From assembly GCA_002633025.1 (NCBI GenBank), contig NMRB01000989.1, forward strand, positions 68,731 to 132,730: a stretch of DNA of 64,000 nucleotides, given 5' to 3'. The notes below the pieces were generated by a model. It was not told the origin of the DNA. It saw only the letters and a program-made list of their open reading frames with translations, and ran no database searches. Below, one piece after another: positions 1 to 10,267 of this stretch. The translations under genes were made by a program, and so were the position numbers. This DNA comes from Notospermus geniculatus (taxonomy: Eukaryota; Nemertea; Pilidiophora; Heteronemertea; Lineidae). The first letter of the stretch is position 1; the number at the start of each line of letters is the position of its first letter.

Positions 1-195
1 AAAAAAAATATTAATCCATATGGCTCAACTACAGCAAAAACAGATTTTCACGAAAGCGACCAGAGCGCCCCCTTTTATCCTAATTCCTGCTGAGGCATGA
101 TGGGACATCACCATGCAACAACTTCCAATCAAATTCCACCCAGGGTCTAATGTTTTTAGTATCCATGGTCTTATGTTGCTACATATGGTCTTAGG

Positions 196-660
196 TCTTG
201 AGTCTTTGCTTAAAAGCGCCACCCAACGACTATTAGAAGACGTACAACCTCTTCGTTTTGCTTTCTAACCTCCGTGATTTGCAAACCTTGTTCTATCACA
301 CACGATACAACCTCCGTGTTTTACAAACCTCCTTGTTTTGCTTTCTAACCTCCTTGTTCTGCAACCTTCATTAAAAGCGCCACCTGACGTCTTTTAGATG
401 ACTTACAACCTCTATGTTTTGCTTTCTAACCTCCTTGTTCTGCAACCTTCATTAAAAGCGCCATCCTGACGTCTTTTAGATGACCTACAACATCTATGTT
501 TTGCTTTCTAACCTGCGTGTTTTGCAAACCTCCTTGTTCTGTCACATACATGATATAAGCTCCGTGTTTTGCCGTATAACCTTCGTGTTTTGGTATATAA
601 CCTCCTTGTTTTGGCTTATAACCTCCGTGTATTGCAACGTCTATTATTTGCGGGAATAAC
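196..660. repeat. Minisatellite-like array of CCTCCGTGTTTTGC units
   Basis: Variants of a roughly 18-base word (AACCTCCGTGTTTTGC, AACCTCCTTGTTTTGC and similar) recur many times. They are interleaved with a longer unit beginning TTCATTAAAAGCGCC that appears at about 205, 370 and 450. Open frames across it are simple Gly/Tyr/Lys repeats and look like by-products of the repeat. No gene is seen. Confidence 0.7.
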
Positions 661-1648
661 CGCACATATACATCCCATGCTGTTGGTCACGTGACCACGC
701 ACTGAAGCTGGATGAATGGGGTCCACCATCACAAATTACAAGGAATCCCTGCCCTAAGATGAGACAATCTCTACCTTTACACTGGTTACATACGGTACTG
801 ATTGTCATTCCTTCAAAGATATCCAAATACACGTTGGGACTACTGGGGAGCTCATATGGCGGCCAGATCTAGGGGTTTGAGGGAAACTGACAAGGTCTAG
901 ACCAGCGCGGAAACCGGGAATTCACCCGGGACACAGCTGTTAGAGCCTCCGTCAAACAGACTGATCATTCTGTGGTCAATTTCAGTAATAATGCCGTGCC
1001 CGTTGGCAAGGCTGATATAAGAAGTAGGTACAGGTCTTATGAAATGGTCGATGGACCACGTGCTCACCTGTGTGAATGTACCAGAAGAACAAATGACAAA
1101 TGTCAAATCGAAATCTTCCAGGGCAAGCCTCGAGTCCCTGGGTAATGTGATTATGGTAAAAATTTCAAGGTCAACAAATTCTCGCTTGAGTAATTTACGA
1201 CATATGTGCCAGTCCATTTTCCGTAACCATATATTTGGGGTCCAGTTGGATGAAAATTTGCTGTACACACAGAGTACTTAGATACATCATCACTCCAAGT
1301 TAGAAGATACTGTGGTAGAGAGCCGTCCGTCAGGTGCTGCCCTCTAGTACCCGCGCGACGTACTGTGAGTGTGAGCAGCCGCACAGTGCTGCGGCTGTAG
1401 GTCCTGGTGGAGAGAGGAAAAACCATGGACAGACACACCTAGGGTGTATTCGACTCACTGTTCTTATGTGTTCTGGTGCAGAGAACGGTGTTCTGCTGGA
1501 AGAGTCGAACAGCGGAGAACGCGTTCGGGAACGTGTTCCTGTTCCCGAATCTCACACCACCTCGGCTGGTGGTGCAGACGGGAACAGTCGAGAACAAAGA
1601 TGGCGGACACTGGCGGCAACTTTATAAATATTTTTTGTCAGATCATAG
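661..1648. other. Host intergenic DNA, no gene recognised
   Basis: No conserved coding frame is visible. At about 1035-1120 there is a fragment of an interspersed repeat containing GAAATGGTCGATGGACCACG. Related copies occur near 3822-3930 and, inverted, near 50490-50570 and 62450-62490, so this is a dispersed host repeat. Confidence 0.5.
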
Positions 1649-2512
1649 TGTAATTATTCGAGGTTTAGGATCAAGCAGAAATGACATGAATGACATATCC
1701 TTATTCTAAACTGAATATTTTGGAAGTATTCTTGAAAAACTTTGGGTTTTTTAGGCCGCCGGAAGTGAAACCATAGTAACCTGCACTGTCCTATTCGAGA
1801 CTCGAGAACACTTTACTTGTTCTCGGCCTGTTCGGGTGCAGATGAGAACAGGGAGTCGAATACAGCCCTAGGCATCGAAGCTAGAAGGACGTTCCGAGAG
1901 GACCCAGCCGAAGATTCAAGAACTTGAAAACTAAGGACAAACGACCGAAAGACACTGGAAAGTAAGCTTATATCTTACGTTGTACCAACCTACAACATTT
2001 GGTGTCAGAAGAACGTACCTTTGCCCGTATTTCAAGTGTTTTTAATAAGTTTTTGAGATAACCGCACTGTTTGGGTTATCAAGTGTAATTATTCGAGGTT
2101 TAGGATCAAGCAGAAATGACATGAATGACATATCCTTATTCTAAACTGAATATTTTGGAAGTATTCTTGAAAACCTTTGGGTTTTTTAGGCCGCCGGAAG
2201 TGAAACCATAGTAACCTGCACTTTCCTATTCGAGACTCGAGAACACTTTACTTGTTCTCGGCCTGTTCGGGAACAGGGAGTCGAATACAGCCCTAGGCAT
2301 CGAAGCTATAGAAGGACGTTCCGAGAGGACCCATCCGAAGATTCAAGAACTTGAAAACTAAGGACAAAGCAACGAAAGACACTGGAAAGTAAGCTTATAT
2401 CTTACGTTGTACCAGCCTACAACATTTGGTGTCAGAAGAACGTACCTTTGCCCGTATTTCAAGTGTTTTTAATAAGTTTTTGAGATAACCGCACTGTTTG
2501 GGTTATCCACGT
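1649..2512 (+). repeat. Two tandem ~430-bp copies, possibly LTR plus primer-binding region
   Basis: A block starting TGTAATTATTCGAGG is repeated almost exactly at 1649 and about 2080. Each copy contains CAACATTTGGTGTCAGAAG. TTGGTGTCAGAAG resembles the primer-binding region just after the 5' LTR of many Ty3/gypsy elements, and the preceding stretch can be read as TGT...ACA. The LTR reading is an inference. The duplication itself is plain in the sequence. Confidence 0.45.
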
Positions 2513-2756
2513 GTTTCACCATTAGTCTAGGTTACAATAGACGGTACACATGAACGTATGTGTGCATATAACGCTAGAACATAAAGCAGGTCCAGATAAT
2601 ACCTTGTGGGTGTGGCTTTTAATTTTGGCCACATCATTGTGTGTGCATTAGGAACATTATTGGGTGCATTTATAGTATTAGCAGGGTGTTTATAGGAGAG
2701 TTTCCATTAGTTTGGATGGCGTAGTGCGCATTATGAGCATTTGTCAGGTTTGAATA

Positions 2757-2935
2757 GTCTGATAATAGGGGTCACCACTGGTCCAGGCTTTCCCAGGGTC
2801 CTGGCTGGCTATTGAACCATCTTTTTTGAAGATGGGGATTTAGCACAGTGGCGTGCACGCTTTCCCTCAGTGCTGGCGGTGTTGCCTTATGTGGAGACGT
2901 GGGTTCGAATCCCGGTACTGTCAATAAGTGACCAG
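2757..2935 (+). repeat. tRNA-derived SINE-like unit, copy 1
   Basis: Contains an A-box-like TTAGCACAGTGG near 2840 and a consensus B-box GGTTCGAATCC near 2901, spaced as in a tRNA-derived RNA polymerase III promoter. A shared upstream leader begins GTCTGATAATAGG. A second copy lies about 305 bp downstream. It does not fold as a normal tRNA, so it is not called a tRNA gene. Confidence 0.6.
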
Positions 2936-3061
2936 CATAGCAAACCTATGATTTCTGTTTATATCACGACACCCGAATACTGCTAATGTTCCTCGAACCC
3001 TACATGTGAAAAGGTCTGTGGCCGCTCATGAAGGGGATAAGACGTAAAACTTCGTTAGCTG

Positions 3062-3250
3062 GTCTGATAATAGGTGTCACCACTGGTCCACGCTTTCCCA
3101 GGGTACTGACGGATTCCATGCATAACGCTGGCTATTGAACCATCATTTTTGAAGATGGGATTTAGCACAGTGGTGTGCACGCTTTCCCTCAGTGCTGGTG
3201 GTGTTGCCTTATGTGGAGGCGTGGGTTCGAATCCCGGTACTTTGAATAGT
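3062..3250 (+). repeat. tRNA-derived SINE-like unit, copy 2
   Basis: Second copy of the unit at 2757-2935, with the same leader, A-box-like TTAGCACAGTGG and B-box GGTTCGAATCC. It carries small differences, including a short insertion near 3113-3125. Confidence 0.6.
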
Positions 3251-3455
3251 AAGAAGTGTTGTGGAAATTTTAATTTGTCCACCTCAACTGTTTACGGCCG
3301 TGAAAGTCATTGCGTACTGTAATAGATAAACATCTTGGTTGGAGTAGGTCAATTTGTTTACAACTATATTCGTGTAATTTTCACACTTAAATAAATAAAT
3401 TTAAAAAATTGGAGTAGTAATTTCAAGGGTAATTTATTAAAAACCTTTTGAGCAA

Positions 3456-3823
3456 GTAGGCTTTGCTGAAATTTATTTAAAGGTGACATTGACTAATTAC
3501 TCTGAATATTGACTTCTATACAATTTAGTATTGGTTTCTGTGAAGTTGATTTAGTGTTGATTTCTGTGAAATTTATTGGTCGTCCACGAATTTTCGTTTC
3601 ACTTAAATGCCAAGGTGCATTTAAAAACAAACAAACAAAAAAAACTATTAAAGCGGAGAGAACAAAAACAAAAAATGTCAGGGTCGAATGGGTCAACCAA
3701 TGAGGAGGGGGCCTGCCGCCTGCACCTATCATATTATCAAGGGCGACAGAGGAGGAATTGAAATTAATCCCAGAGATTGGTGCCAAGAAGGCTGCCAAGA
3801 TTTTTACCCTGTGTCAAAGTTCA
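3456..3823. repeat. Direct repeat, copy 1 (pairs with 4364-4728)
   Basis: A roughly 365-bp block beginning GTAGGCTTTGCTGAAATTTA and ending near CCCTGTGTCAAAGTTCA is nearly identical to 4364-4728. It includes an AAACAAACAAAAAAAAC run and short open frames that look incidental. No TIR or gene was identified. Confidence 0.7.
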
Positions 3824-4363
3824 TGAAATGGTCCATGGACCATGTGCTCACCTGGGTGAACGTGCCAGAAAAACAAATGAAAAATGTTAAATCCAAAATG
3901 TTCCGGGGCCATGTATCCTCATTAGATGCACCTGATAAATATTGAAAACAATCCAGTTACAGTTCAGGAGTTACTGGACTTTGAACTTTGGTTTTGGCCA
4001 CCTGGTGGTGAACCGAAGATTCGAATCGCACTGAAAAGTGGCGTCATAGGTCACCTGACATAGGGATGTATATGTACAAAGTTTCACGTCAATGGCCCAA
4101 GCAGTTCCCGAAACACGCCACCAAATGACTAAATTTTGAACTTTGACCTCTGTGACCTTGAAAAGTTGGTCAAATCAACACCCCCTTACTTACATCATGC
4201 ATCCTCATTAGAAGCATCAATGATAAAAATTTGGAGAGGATCCAGTCATTGAGTTCATGAGTTATTGTGCTTTTTGTGTTTTTGGTTTCCGCCACCTGGT
4301 GGCCAAGCTAAGAGTCAAATCGGACCGAAACTTGGTGTCATAGAAATTCATTACGTGATTACA
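3824..4363. repeat. Dispersed repeat with CCACCTGGTGG palindrome
   Basis: Two divergent sub-copies contain GCCACCTGGTGG (about 3998 and 4292), each followed by text such as CGAATCGCACTGAAA. Inverted relatives form a three-copy array at 49735-50480. No coding sequence is seen. Confidence 0.6.
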
Positions 4364-4728
4364 GTAGGCTTTGCTGAAATTTATTTAAAGGTGACATTGA
4401 CTAATGATATTGACTTCTATACAATTTAGTATTGGTTTCTGTGAAGTTGATTTAGTGTTGATTTCTGTGAAATTTTATTGGTCATCCACGAATTTTCGTT
4501 TCACTTAAATGCCAAGGTGCATTTAAAAACAAACAAACAAAAAAAAACTATTAAAGCGGAGAGAACAAAAACAAAAAATGTCGGGGTCGAATGGGTCAAC
4601 CAATGAGGAGGGGGGCCTGCCGCCTGCACCTATCATATTATCAAGGGCGACAGAGGAGGAATTGAAATTAATCCCGGGGATTGGTGCCAAGAAGGCTGCC
4701 AAGATTTTTACCCTGTGTCAAAGTTCAA
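4364..4728. repeat. Direct repeat, copy 2
   Basis: Second copy of the block at 3456-3823 in the same orientation. It lacks a few bases near the ACTAATGATATTGAC position and has an extra base in the A run. Confidence 0.7.
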
Positions 4729-4745
4729 AAGTAGTACCTTTGCAA

Positions 4746-4850
4746 GCAAAATAATACAAGGAGTAACTCAACGAATTACCTGCCTTGTAGAATAGACAGC
4801 AAAATAATACAAGGAGTAACTCAACGAATTACCTGCCTTGTAGAATAGAC
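4746..4850. repeat. Tandem ~51-bp duplication
   Basis: The unit AGCAAAATAATACAAGGAGT through CCTTGTAGAATAGAC occurs twice in tandem. Looser relatives (GGAGTAACTCAACGAATTA) follow to about 4950. No gene is evident. Confidence 0.7.
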
Positions 4851-5079
4851 AGCAAGACAGAGCAAAGGGGAAAACTCAACCAGTTATCTACCCCAAAACG
4901 AGCGGAGTCTGATACCGGGGTGCCCACTGGGAGTAACTCAACGAATTATCTCTTCTGTAAGACAGCACCGAGCATCCACCCCCTCGCACAAAAAAATGCT
5001 CATCTTATATACATGTGTAATTAGCTAGTAGGTGACAGGCAGGATTGCGGATTTGGAATGGAAACTAGGCCTGCCGTTG

Positions 5080-5994
5080 TTACATGGGAAGCTGGTAAGC
5101 TTCACGAGCGTTCTTCCTGGTCTGATGCAATATCAGGGCTGGTGGGATATCCAGGAGGGGGGCGAGAGTCTCTACAGTCATCTTGATTGCCATCCAGAGG
5201 GGTGCTCCAAACTTTGGGAGGTAGGGGGCATCCGACTCCACAAGAATCCTGGAGGGTGGGATATAGGGCACCGCGTCCTGGACTTCCTGGCTTCGACTAA
5301 CACGGGGAGAGATCCCGATGAAGACATTCGGGCAGGTCTCGGTCCACTGAGCAACTTCAGACGCGGAACCGGTGAAGCAGTGTCTGTAAATACGGGTTTG
5401 CTCCAGTCCCAATGTCCTGATGATGTCCAGAACACCTGCTGCGGCGGACCCATCACCATTGTCTCGGCAATGCAGAATCACTGTTTTGTTGTGCTGTCCA
5501 ACCAACGGCAGTGCTTCGCACAGGAAATCCTTTTGCCATAAAAGTCGTCTCTGTAAGCAACGATGAGCTGAAGCACAAGGGGGACGGCACCGACACTGCC
5601 CTGTGCTGTCCTGGCCGATTTCCCCTAAACCGACACATCTGTCCTCCGCAAGGAACGCATCAAAATGAGGGTTGACTGGTCCCACTCGGTGTGGGTGGAT
5701 GCCCACAGAGAAATACAGCGAGGGTTCCCGGGCCAGTTGGCTTGCTATCTTGTCCCAATTCTCCGGGTAGACGTAGTTGGCTACCCCTCCTACCAGATGG
5801 AATTCAGACTTACACTGCTCTTCTTGGTAAGTCAACTGTGAGAAATAGGATTCACTGGTGAGGAGGATTTTGTCTAGCTGGAAATGGGCGTCGAAAAATG
5901 ATATGTTCAAGATTGGGATGTCGATTGGTGGGAGTGAAATGAATTCATGCCGCTTTTCTTCCGGAAGATGAGTCCTCCGCAAGGAACGCATCAA
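5080..5994 (-). pseudogene. TatD-like metal-dependent DNase fragment
   Basis: The 304-residue minus-strand frame has the order of a TatD hydrolase: a metal-binding FDAHFQLDKIL near residue 34, SVGIHPH near 96, VGLGEIGQD near 122, VILHCRDNGDGSA near 171, YRHCFTG near 203 and ILVESDAPYL near 251. TatD enzymes are metal-dependent 3'-5' exonucleases, and those ligand-bearing motifs are present. The first histidine pair is altered (AHFQL rather than the usual HxHL) and the first 20 residues come from a duplication junction with 5975-6268. A low-complexity stretch, QCRCRPPCASAHRC, interrupts the middle. Short repeated blocks and neighbouring stops suggest a broken gene or a gene carried by a mobile element. 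Confidence 0.65.
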
Positions 5995-6697
5995 AATGAG
6001 GGTTGACTGGTCCCACTCGGTGTGGGTGGATGCCCACAGAGAAATACAGCGAGGGTTCCCGGGTCAGGTGGCTTGCTATCTTGTCCCAATTCTCCGGGTA
6101 GACGAAGTTGGCTACCCCTCCTACCAGATGGAATTCAGACTTACACTGCTCTTCTAGGTAAGTCAACTGTGAGAAATAGGATTCACTGGTGAGGAGGATT
6201 TTGTCTAGATGGAAATGGGCGTCGAAAAATGATATGTTCAAGATTGGGATGTCGATTGGTGAGAGTGAAATGAATTCTTGCCGCTTTTCTTACGGAAGAT
6301 GGGTCAAGAGGTGATAAATGGACCTCCAGTGAAACAGCTTGGGCACCATAATTTGACAAGTCTCTGTCGCCCAGTCAATGAATTTCTCTTCTCTTGGCAC
6401 AAACTCTTTCTCGGCAAGATCTGTTAGGGGTAATTGATATGTACCTTCCACCTTGTAGGCATCGGTGAAAAACCTTTCTACTGATTTGAGAAGACCGAGC
6501 CAGCTGGCTAAGTCACTCGTCGAAGGGAGTGAACATCCATTCCTATGGAACTTACTAAAATTCGAATCAGATCCTTCCTGCCGTTGACAGGAACAACAGA
6601 AGGTGTTGATGAACAAAGATGCGGGACTATGGCGGGACACAACATGCCTCCTGAACTCGTTCTTTAAAGTCTGCCCACAGATCCTGCACACCCACAC
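5975..6697 (-). pseudogene. Zinc finger plus TatD N-terminus, duplicated and broken
   Basis: Read from 6697 the frame opens with a C2H2-like finger (CRICGQTLKNEFRRHVVSRH) and continues through an aromatic domain ending KLFHWRSIYHLLTHLP at a stop. In the same frame beyond the stop it continues into the TatD start (FDAHFHLDKIL). The intact gene therefore probably encoded a finger-linker-TatD protein. The TatD part repeats 5640-5938 almost exactly, so this is a tandem duplication with a nonsense codon at the joint. Further copies of the finger exon lie at 6897-7088. Function beyond the TatD fold is not inferred. Confidence 0.55.
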
Positions 6698-6743
6698 TCT
6701 CTTCTTCTTTCCCTGAGTTGAGACTCCTCCCTGTGTTTACGAC

Positions 6744-7500
6744 ATGGAGATCCAGCATAGAACGGCGAAGCGTCATTCGAACGCAGATGCACTGTCTCGG
6801 ATTCCCAACACGATAGAGCCCTGCAACTGTTTTGTAGCTGGGACAAACCTGGAGGCGTTGCCTTGTGGAGGATGCAAGTATTGCACCCGTGCTCATCTAC
6901 AATGGGAGCGCTTTTGTGAAGATGAATCCATTCCTATGGAACTTACTAAAATTCGAATCCGATCCTTCCTGCCGTTGACAGGAACAACAGAAGGTGTTGA
7001 TGAACAAAGATGCGGGAATATGGCGGGACACAACATGCCTCCTGAACTCTTTCTTTAAAGTCTGCCCACAGATCCTGCACACCCACATTCTCTTCTTCTT
7101 TCCCTGAGTTGAGACTCCTCCCTGTGTTTACGACATGGAGATCCAGTATAGAACGGCGAAGCGTCATTCGAACGCAGATGCACTGTCTCGGATTCCCAAC
7201 ACGATAGAGTCCTGCGACTGTTATGAAGCTGGGACAAACCTGGAGGCGTTGCCTTGTGGAGGATGCAAGTATTGCACCCGTGCTCATCTACAATGGGAGC
7301 GCTTTTGTGAAGATGTCGAAGATGTCCTCCCTCTAGCAAGTGAAGATAGCGAGATGGACCCTAACGAGTCCAGCGGTGACCCAGAGGAAATGACCCCAGA
7401 AGCGCGTCCCAACGACATTGATCCAGCAGATTTGCTCAAAAATTTGACACTTACACCACCAAAGCAACAGAATTTTTACTTTGTACTTTGGCACAATAAT
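6744..7500 (+). mobile_element. Ty3/gypsy retrotransposon pol fragments, duplicated
   Basis: The frame starting at 6744 reads MEIQHRTAKRHSNADALSRI, matching the gypsy RNase H C-terminus (Q-H-R-x-x-x-x-H-x-N-A-D-A-L-S-R). A Cys-rich stretch GGCKYCTRAH follows. A second copy at 7135 has the same start and runs on to an acidic tail near 7430. Each copy is directly preceded by about 200 bp of antisense zinc-finger gene (6540-6740 and 6940-7134), so gypsy and finger segments were duplicated together. No reverse transcriptase core or LTR is attached. Confidence 0.7.
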
Positions 7501-7539
7501 TGTTCTTTTACACCGGTGTAGTAGAAACCATTGCCCGGT

Positions 7540-7613
7540 GATACAGATTGCCCGGTGGGGCAATAAAAAACGGCCTACGGCCGTTTTTTATTGCCCACCG
7601 GGCAATCTGTATC
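7540..7613. repeat. Near-perfect palindrome (hairpin)
   Basis: Arms of about 36 bp (GATACAGATTGCCCGGTGGG and its complement) meet around GGCC-TAC-GGCC, with one unpaired base. Direct copies of ATTGCCCGGTGATACAGA-like text lie on both sides. It may be a foldback or MITE remnant. No gene. Confidence 0.8.
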
Positions 7614-7839
7614 TAGGGCAGTAGTTTTCACTACAACTATCGTAGATCAGAATGCCCGCTGATACAGAATGCCCTGTGTCGGATTTCATGCCCTGACTGA
7701 TCGTATTCAAGCGGATCGCCTCGTCTATTTTGACGACAAAAGAAAGAAAAATTCGGTCCGCTGCCAGCCGTCCCCAGTGGGTGTGTGGGTTCAGGCCTGT
7801 GTACTAATAACTTTCTTTCCTTTCAGATTTCGACTCCCT

Positions 7840-8778
7840 CTCGGGTATATTATCCTCGAAAGTGACAAAATCCAATTTCAACTCAAGTTGGACTGGCGAT
7901 ACCGCCACAGATGACCTATTTAAAAACATCGTTTGAGGCAGATCGTCTGACCTTGTAAACTAACATCATCAGTTTTTTTTCAGTACACCACGCACAGTCT
8001 ACACAGGCCTATATGCTGGTGTCGGTCTCTTCATTTCATGCTTTGAATGTTGATGTTGAGGTCTGAAGGCAGTTCAGTGACTTGACCATTTCAGGCCCAA
8101 AAAAATTCTTGCGAAGAAGTTACTGTACGTATAGGTCTATACTTATGCATTTTAATAGTAATTATCATTATCACCGAGTGATACCAATGAAATTGCCCAA
8201 AACTGTGCATTATTGTGAGTTGGTCTTCAATTAAAGAGCAAAGTGTCCTGTGTCCTTGCCTCATGCATAGGCCTCCCGTGGAGGTCCCCATTAGCCTTCG
8301 GAGAAACTGGCCCCTTACACTGAAGGGGATTCAAAGAGATCAGCCCGAAGTCATCGGCACGCTGTAATCAATCTTCAGATCATGTGTACTAAAGGAAGAG
8401 TACCACCATAGAAACATGATTAAAAAATTATGAGACAACCAACCGCAGGCCTAATAAAATGCATGAAAAAACAACACTCTTTGAGAGTTTACAATTTATA
8501 TGCAAAAAAGACTTCAATCGGGTACAAATCGAACCCAGACTTCAGTAGGCGAACCACCTCATAACCATCCACTATCCCAGCAGCGAACAGCAGAAAACAA
8601 ACAAAAACAATTGGGGTTAACGGCCATAAACATTTGACACTGATCGGTATGGTTTGTTTATAGAACAGAAAAAAGTGTCGGGAGTACTTTTCAGCATAGG
8701 CAGAATCCATGTGTATCACACAGTGTAAATCAGTTGGGTTCATCTCAAAAATTGTCAACTAATGTTAGCACACCATGG
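7840..8778. mobile_element. Non-autonomous Harbinger-like element, copy 1
   Basis: Begins CTCGGGTATATTATCC and is about 90% identical by eye to 10666-11597, which sits inside a viral gene with a TAA duplication. This copy ends abruptly near 8778 where reverse-transcriptase sequence begins, so it looks truncated. The frame at 8489-8758 is not conserved as a gene. Confidence 0.6.
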
Positions 8779-8786
8779 GTGGATAA

Positions 8787-10195
8787 GATCTGTGTGACAT
8801 CCTTGACTTACAAAATATGGTCAAGGAGGCAACATGCTACACGAAAAACTCTCAGCCATCTCTTGTCGACGTGATTCTGACAAACCGACCCGGTCTTATT
8901 AAAAAGACACTCATCTATGATACTGGCTTGAGTGATGTACATCGATTGATAGCATGTGCGATGAAGGGAAAGGTAAACCCTTTACCTACAGGAACTTTTA
9001 AATATCGAAGTTTTAAGAATCTCGACGAACAGGCTTTCCTGACGGACATACAACAGGCACCCCTGGATGCCGTACATGTCTTCGATGACCTTGATGATGT
9101 ACGATGGGCCCAGGGGTTACTACTGAACAATGTTATAAACGAACACATTCCAATTAAAGAGAAGAAACGAAAACCTTTCAAGGCTCCTTTTATGAATGGG
9201 GAGCTACGGAGAGCTATAAACTACAAGAGGAAACTACGTCGAATCTATGAGAATTTTAGAACTAAGTCAAATTGGGAGAAATATAGGGTACAAAGAAATA
9301 AAGTAAATAAGCTAAGGAGGAAAGCAGTTAAAGGCTATTTCCTTGAAAGGTGTGCTGGTGGGCCGCAGTCTAAAGACTTCTGGCCCACCATCAAGCCTTT
9401 TTTGGGGAGAGCGACTGCACAGACAAATAATGTATGTATAATGGAAAATGAAAATGTTGTCACGGCACCGAGTGAAGTGTGTGAAATCTTAAACACCCAC
9501 TTCGCTCGAGTTGCTCAAGACATTGGAAAGGATTTGAGCGAGGATGAAGTAAAAAACCATCCAAGTGTATTAAAAATCAAAGAGATACATCAGGAGGTTG
9601 AGCCTTTCCATTTTAGCAGGGTATCAGAGGAACAAATTAGGAAATATGTAAAAAAGATAGGAAATAAGAAGGCCACGGGCCTTGACGGTATGTCTGTTAA
9701 ATTGTTGAAATTAATGACACCGGTGTACATTCGTCAATTGACTTCCATTGTAAATCGCATGTTTGTTTCTTCAGTTTTCCCGGCTGACTTGAAACAAGCC
9801 CGGATTACTCCAGTTTATAAGAAGGACGACCCTATGTCTAAAAAGAACTATAGGCCAGTCAGTGTACTTCCAATTGAGTCGAAGGTTTTCGAGATGGCCA
9901 TCGTGGACCAGCTCACCAGTCACTTTCGAGCCCTATTTCACCCAAACCTATCTGCGTACCGTCCTGGCTACAGTTGCCAGACGACATTGTTGACGCTAGT
10001 GGAGGAATGGAGGTGGGCGCTCGATCGGGGCTGGTTTGCTGGTGCCATTCTGATGGACCTCTCGAAGGCCTTCGACTGTCTTCCTCATAACTTGATGCTG
10101 GAGAAGCTAAAGTCGTACGGTATGTCGGATGAGGCAGTTAGTTTGATATCAAACTATCTTTCTAACAGAAAACAATNTGTATTCACTTTTGAAAA
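8787..10195 (+). pseudogene. Truncated non-LTR retrotransposon reverse transcriptase (CR1/Jockey-like)
   Basis: The frame starts in the C-terminal part of an AP endonuclease domain (SLVDVILTNRP, then TGLSDVHRLI) and continues through a linker into a reverse transcriptase. RT blocks seen are KATGLDGMSVKLLK, ITPVYKKDDPMSKKNYRPVS, LSAYRPGYSCQTTLL and the first catalytic block AILMDLSKAFDCLPH. The frame is lost at an ambiguous base (10196) after SNYLSNRKQ, before the FADD-type block. Sequence then passes directly into viral DNA. The missing 3' half and the N base could mark a real truncation or an assembly join. Confidence 0.85.
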
Positions 10196-10267
10196 TGTCG
10201 TAAAGACAGAAAACCGGTTTAAGGAATACATCATTAGAACTTCAGCCAATGTTTATTTTATTTTCTT

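Noticed and set aside
426-665. Gly/Tyr-rich repeat protein
   Set aside because: The frame is a by-product of a minisatellite and has no start context or conserved ends.
2836-2925. tRNA gene at a GGTTCGAATCC box
   Set aside because: Duplicated with a common leader and without a good cloverleaf; called SINE-like.
8489-8758. Small membrane protein on the minus strand
   Set aside because: Lies inside a repeated non-coding transposon, and the other copy (11300-11570) does not keep the frame.
10196-10262. Real fusion of the reverse transcriptase to the kinase
   Set aside because: The open frame across the N base joins unrelated sequences. It may be a truncation point or an assembly join.
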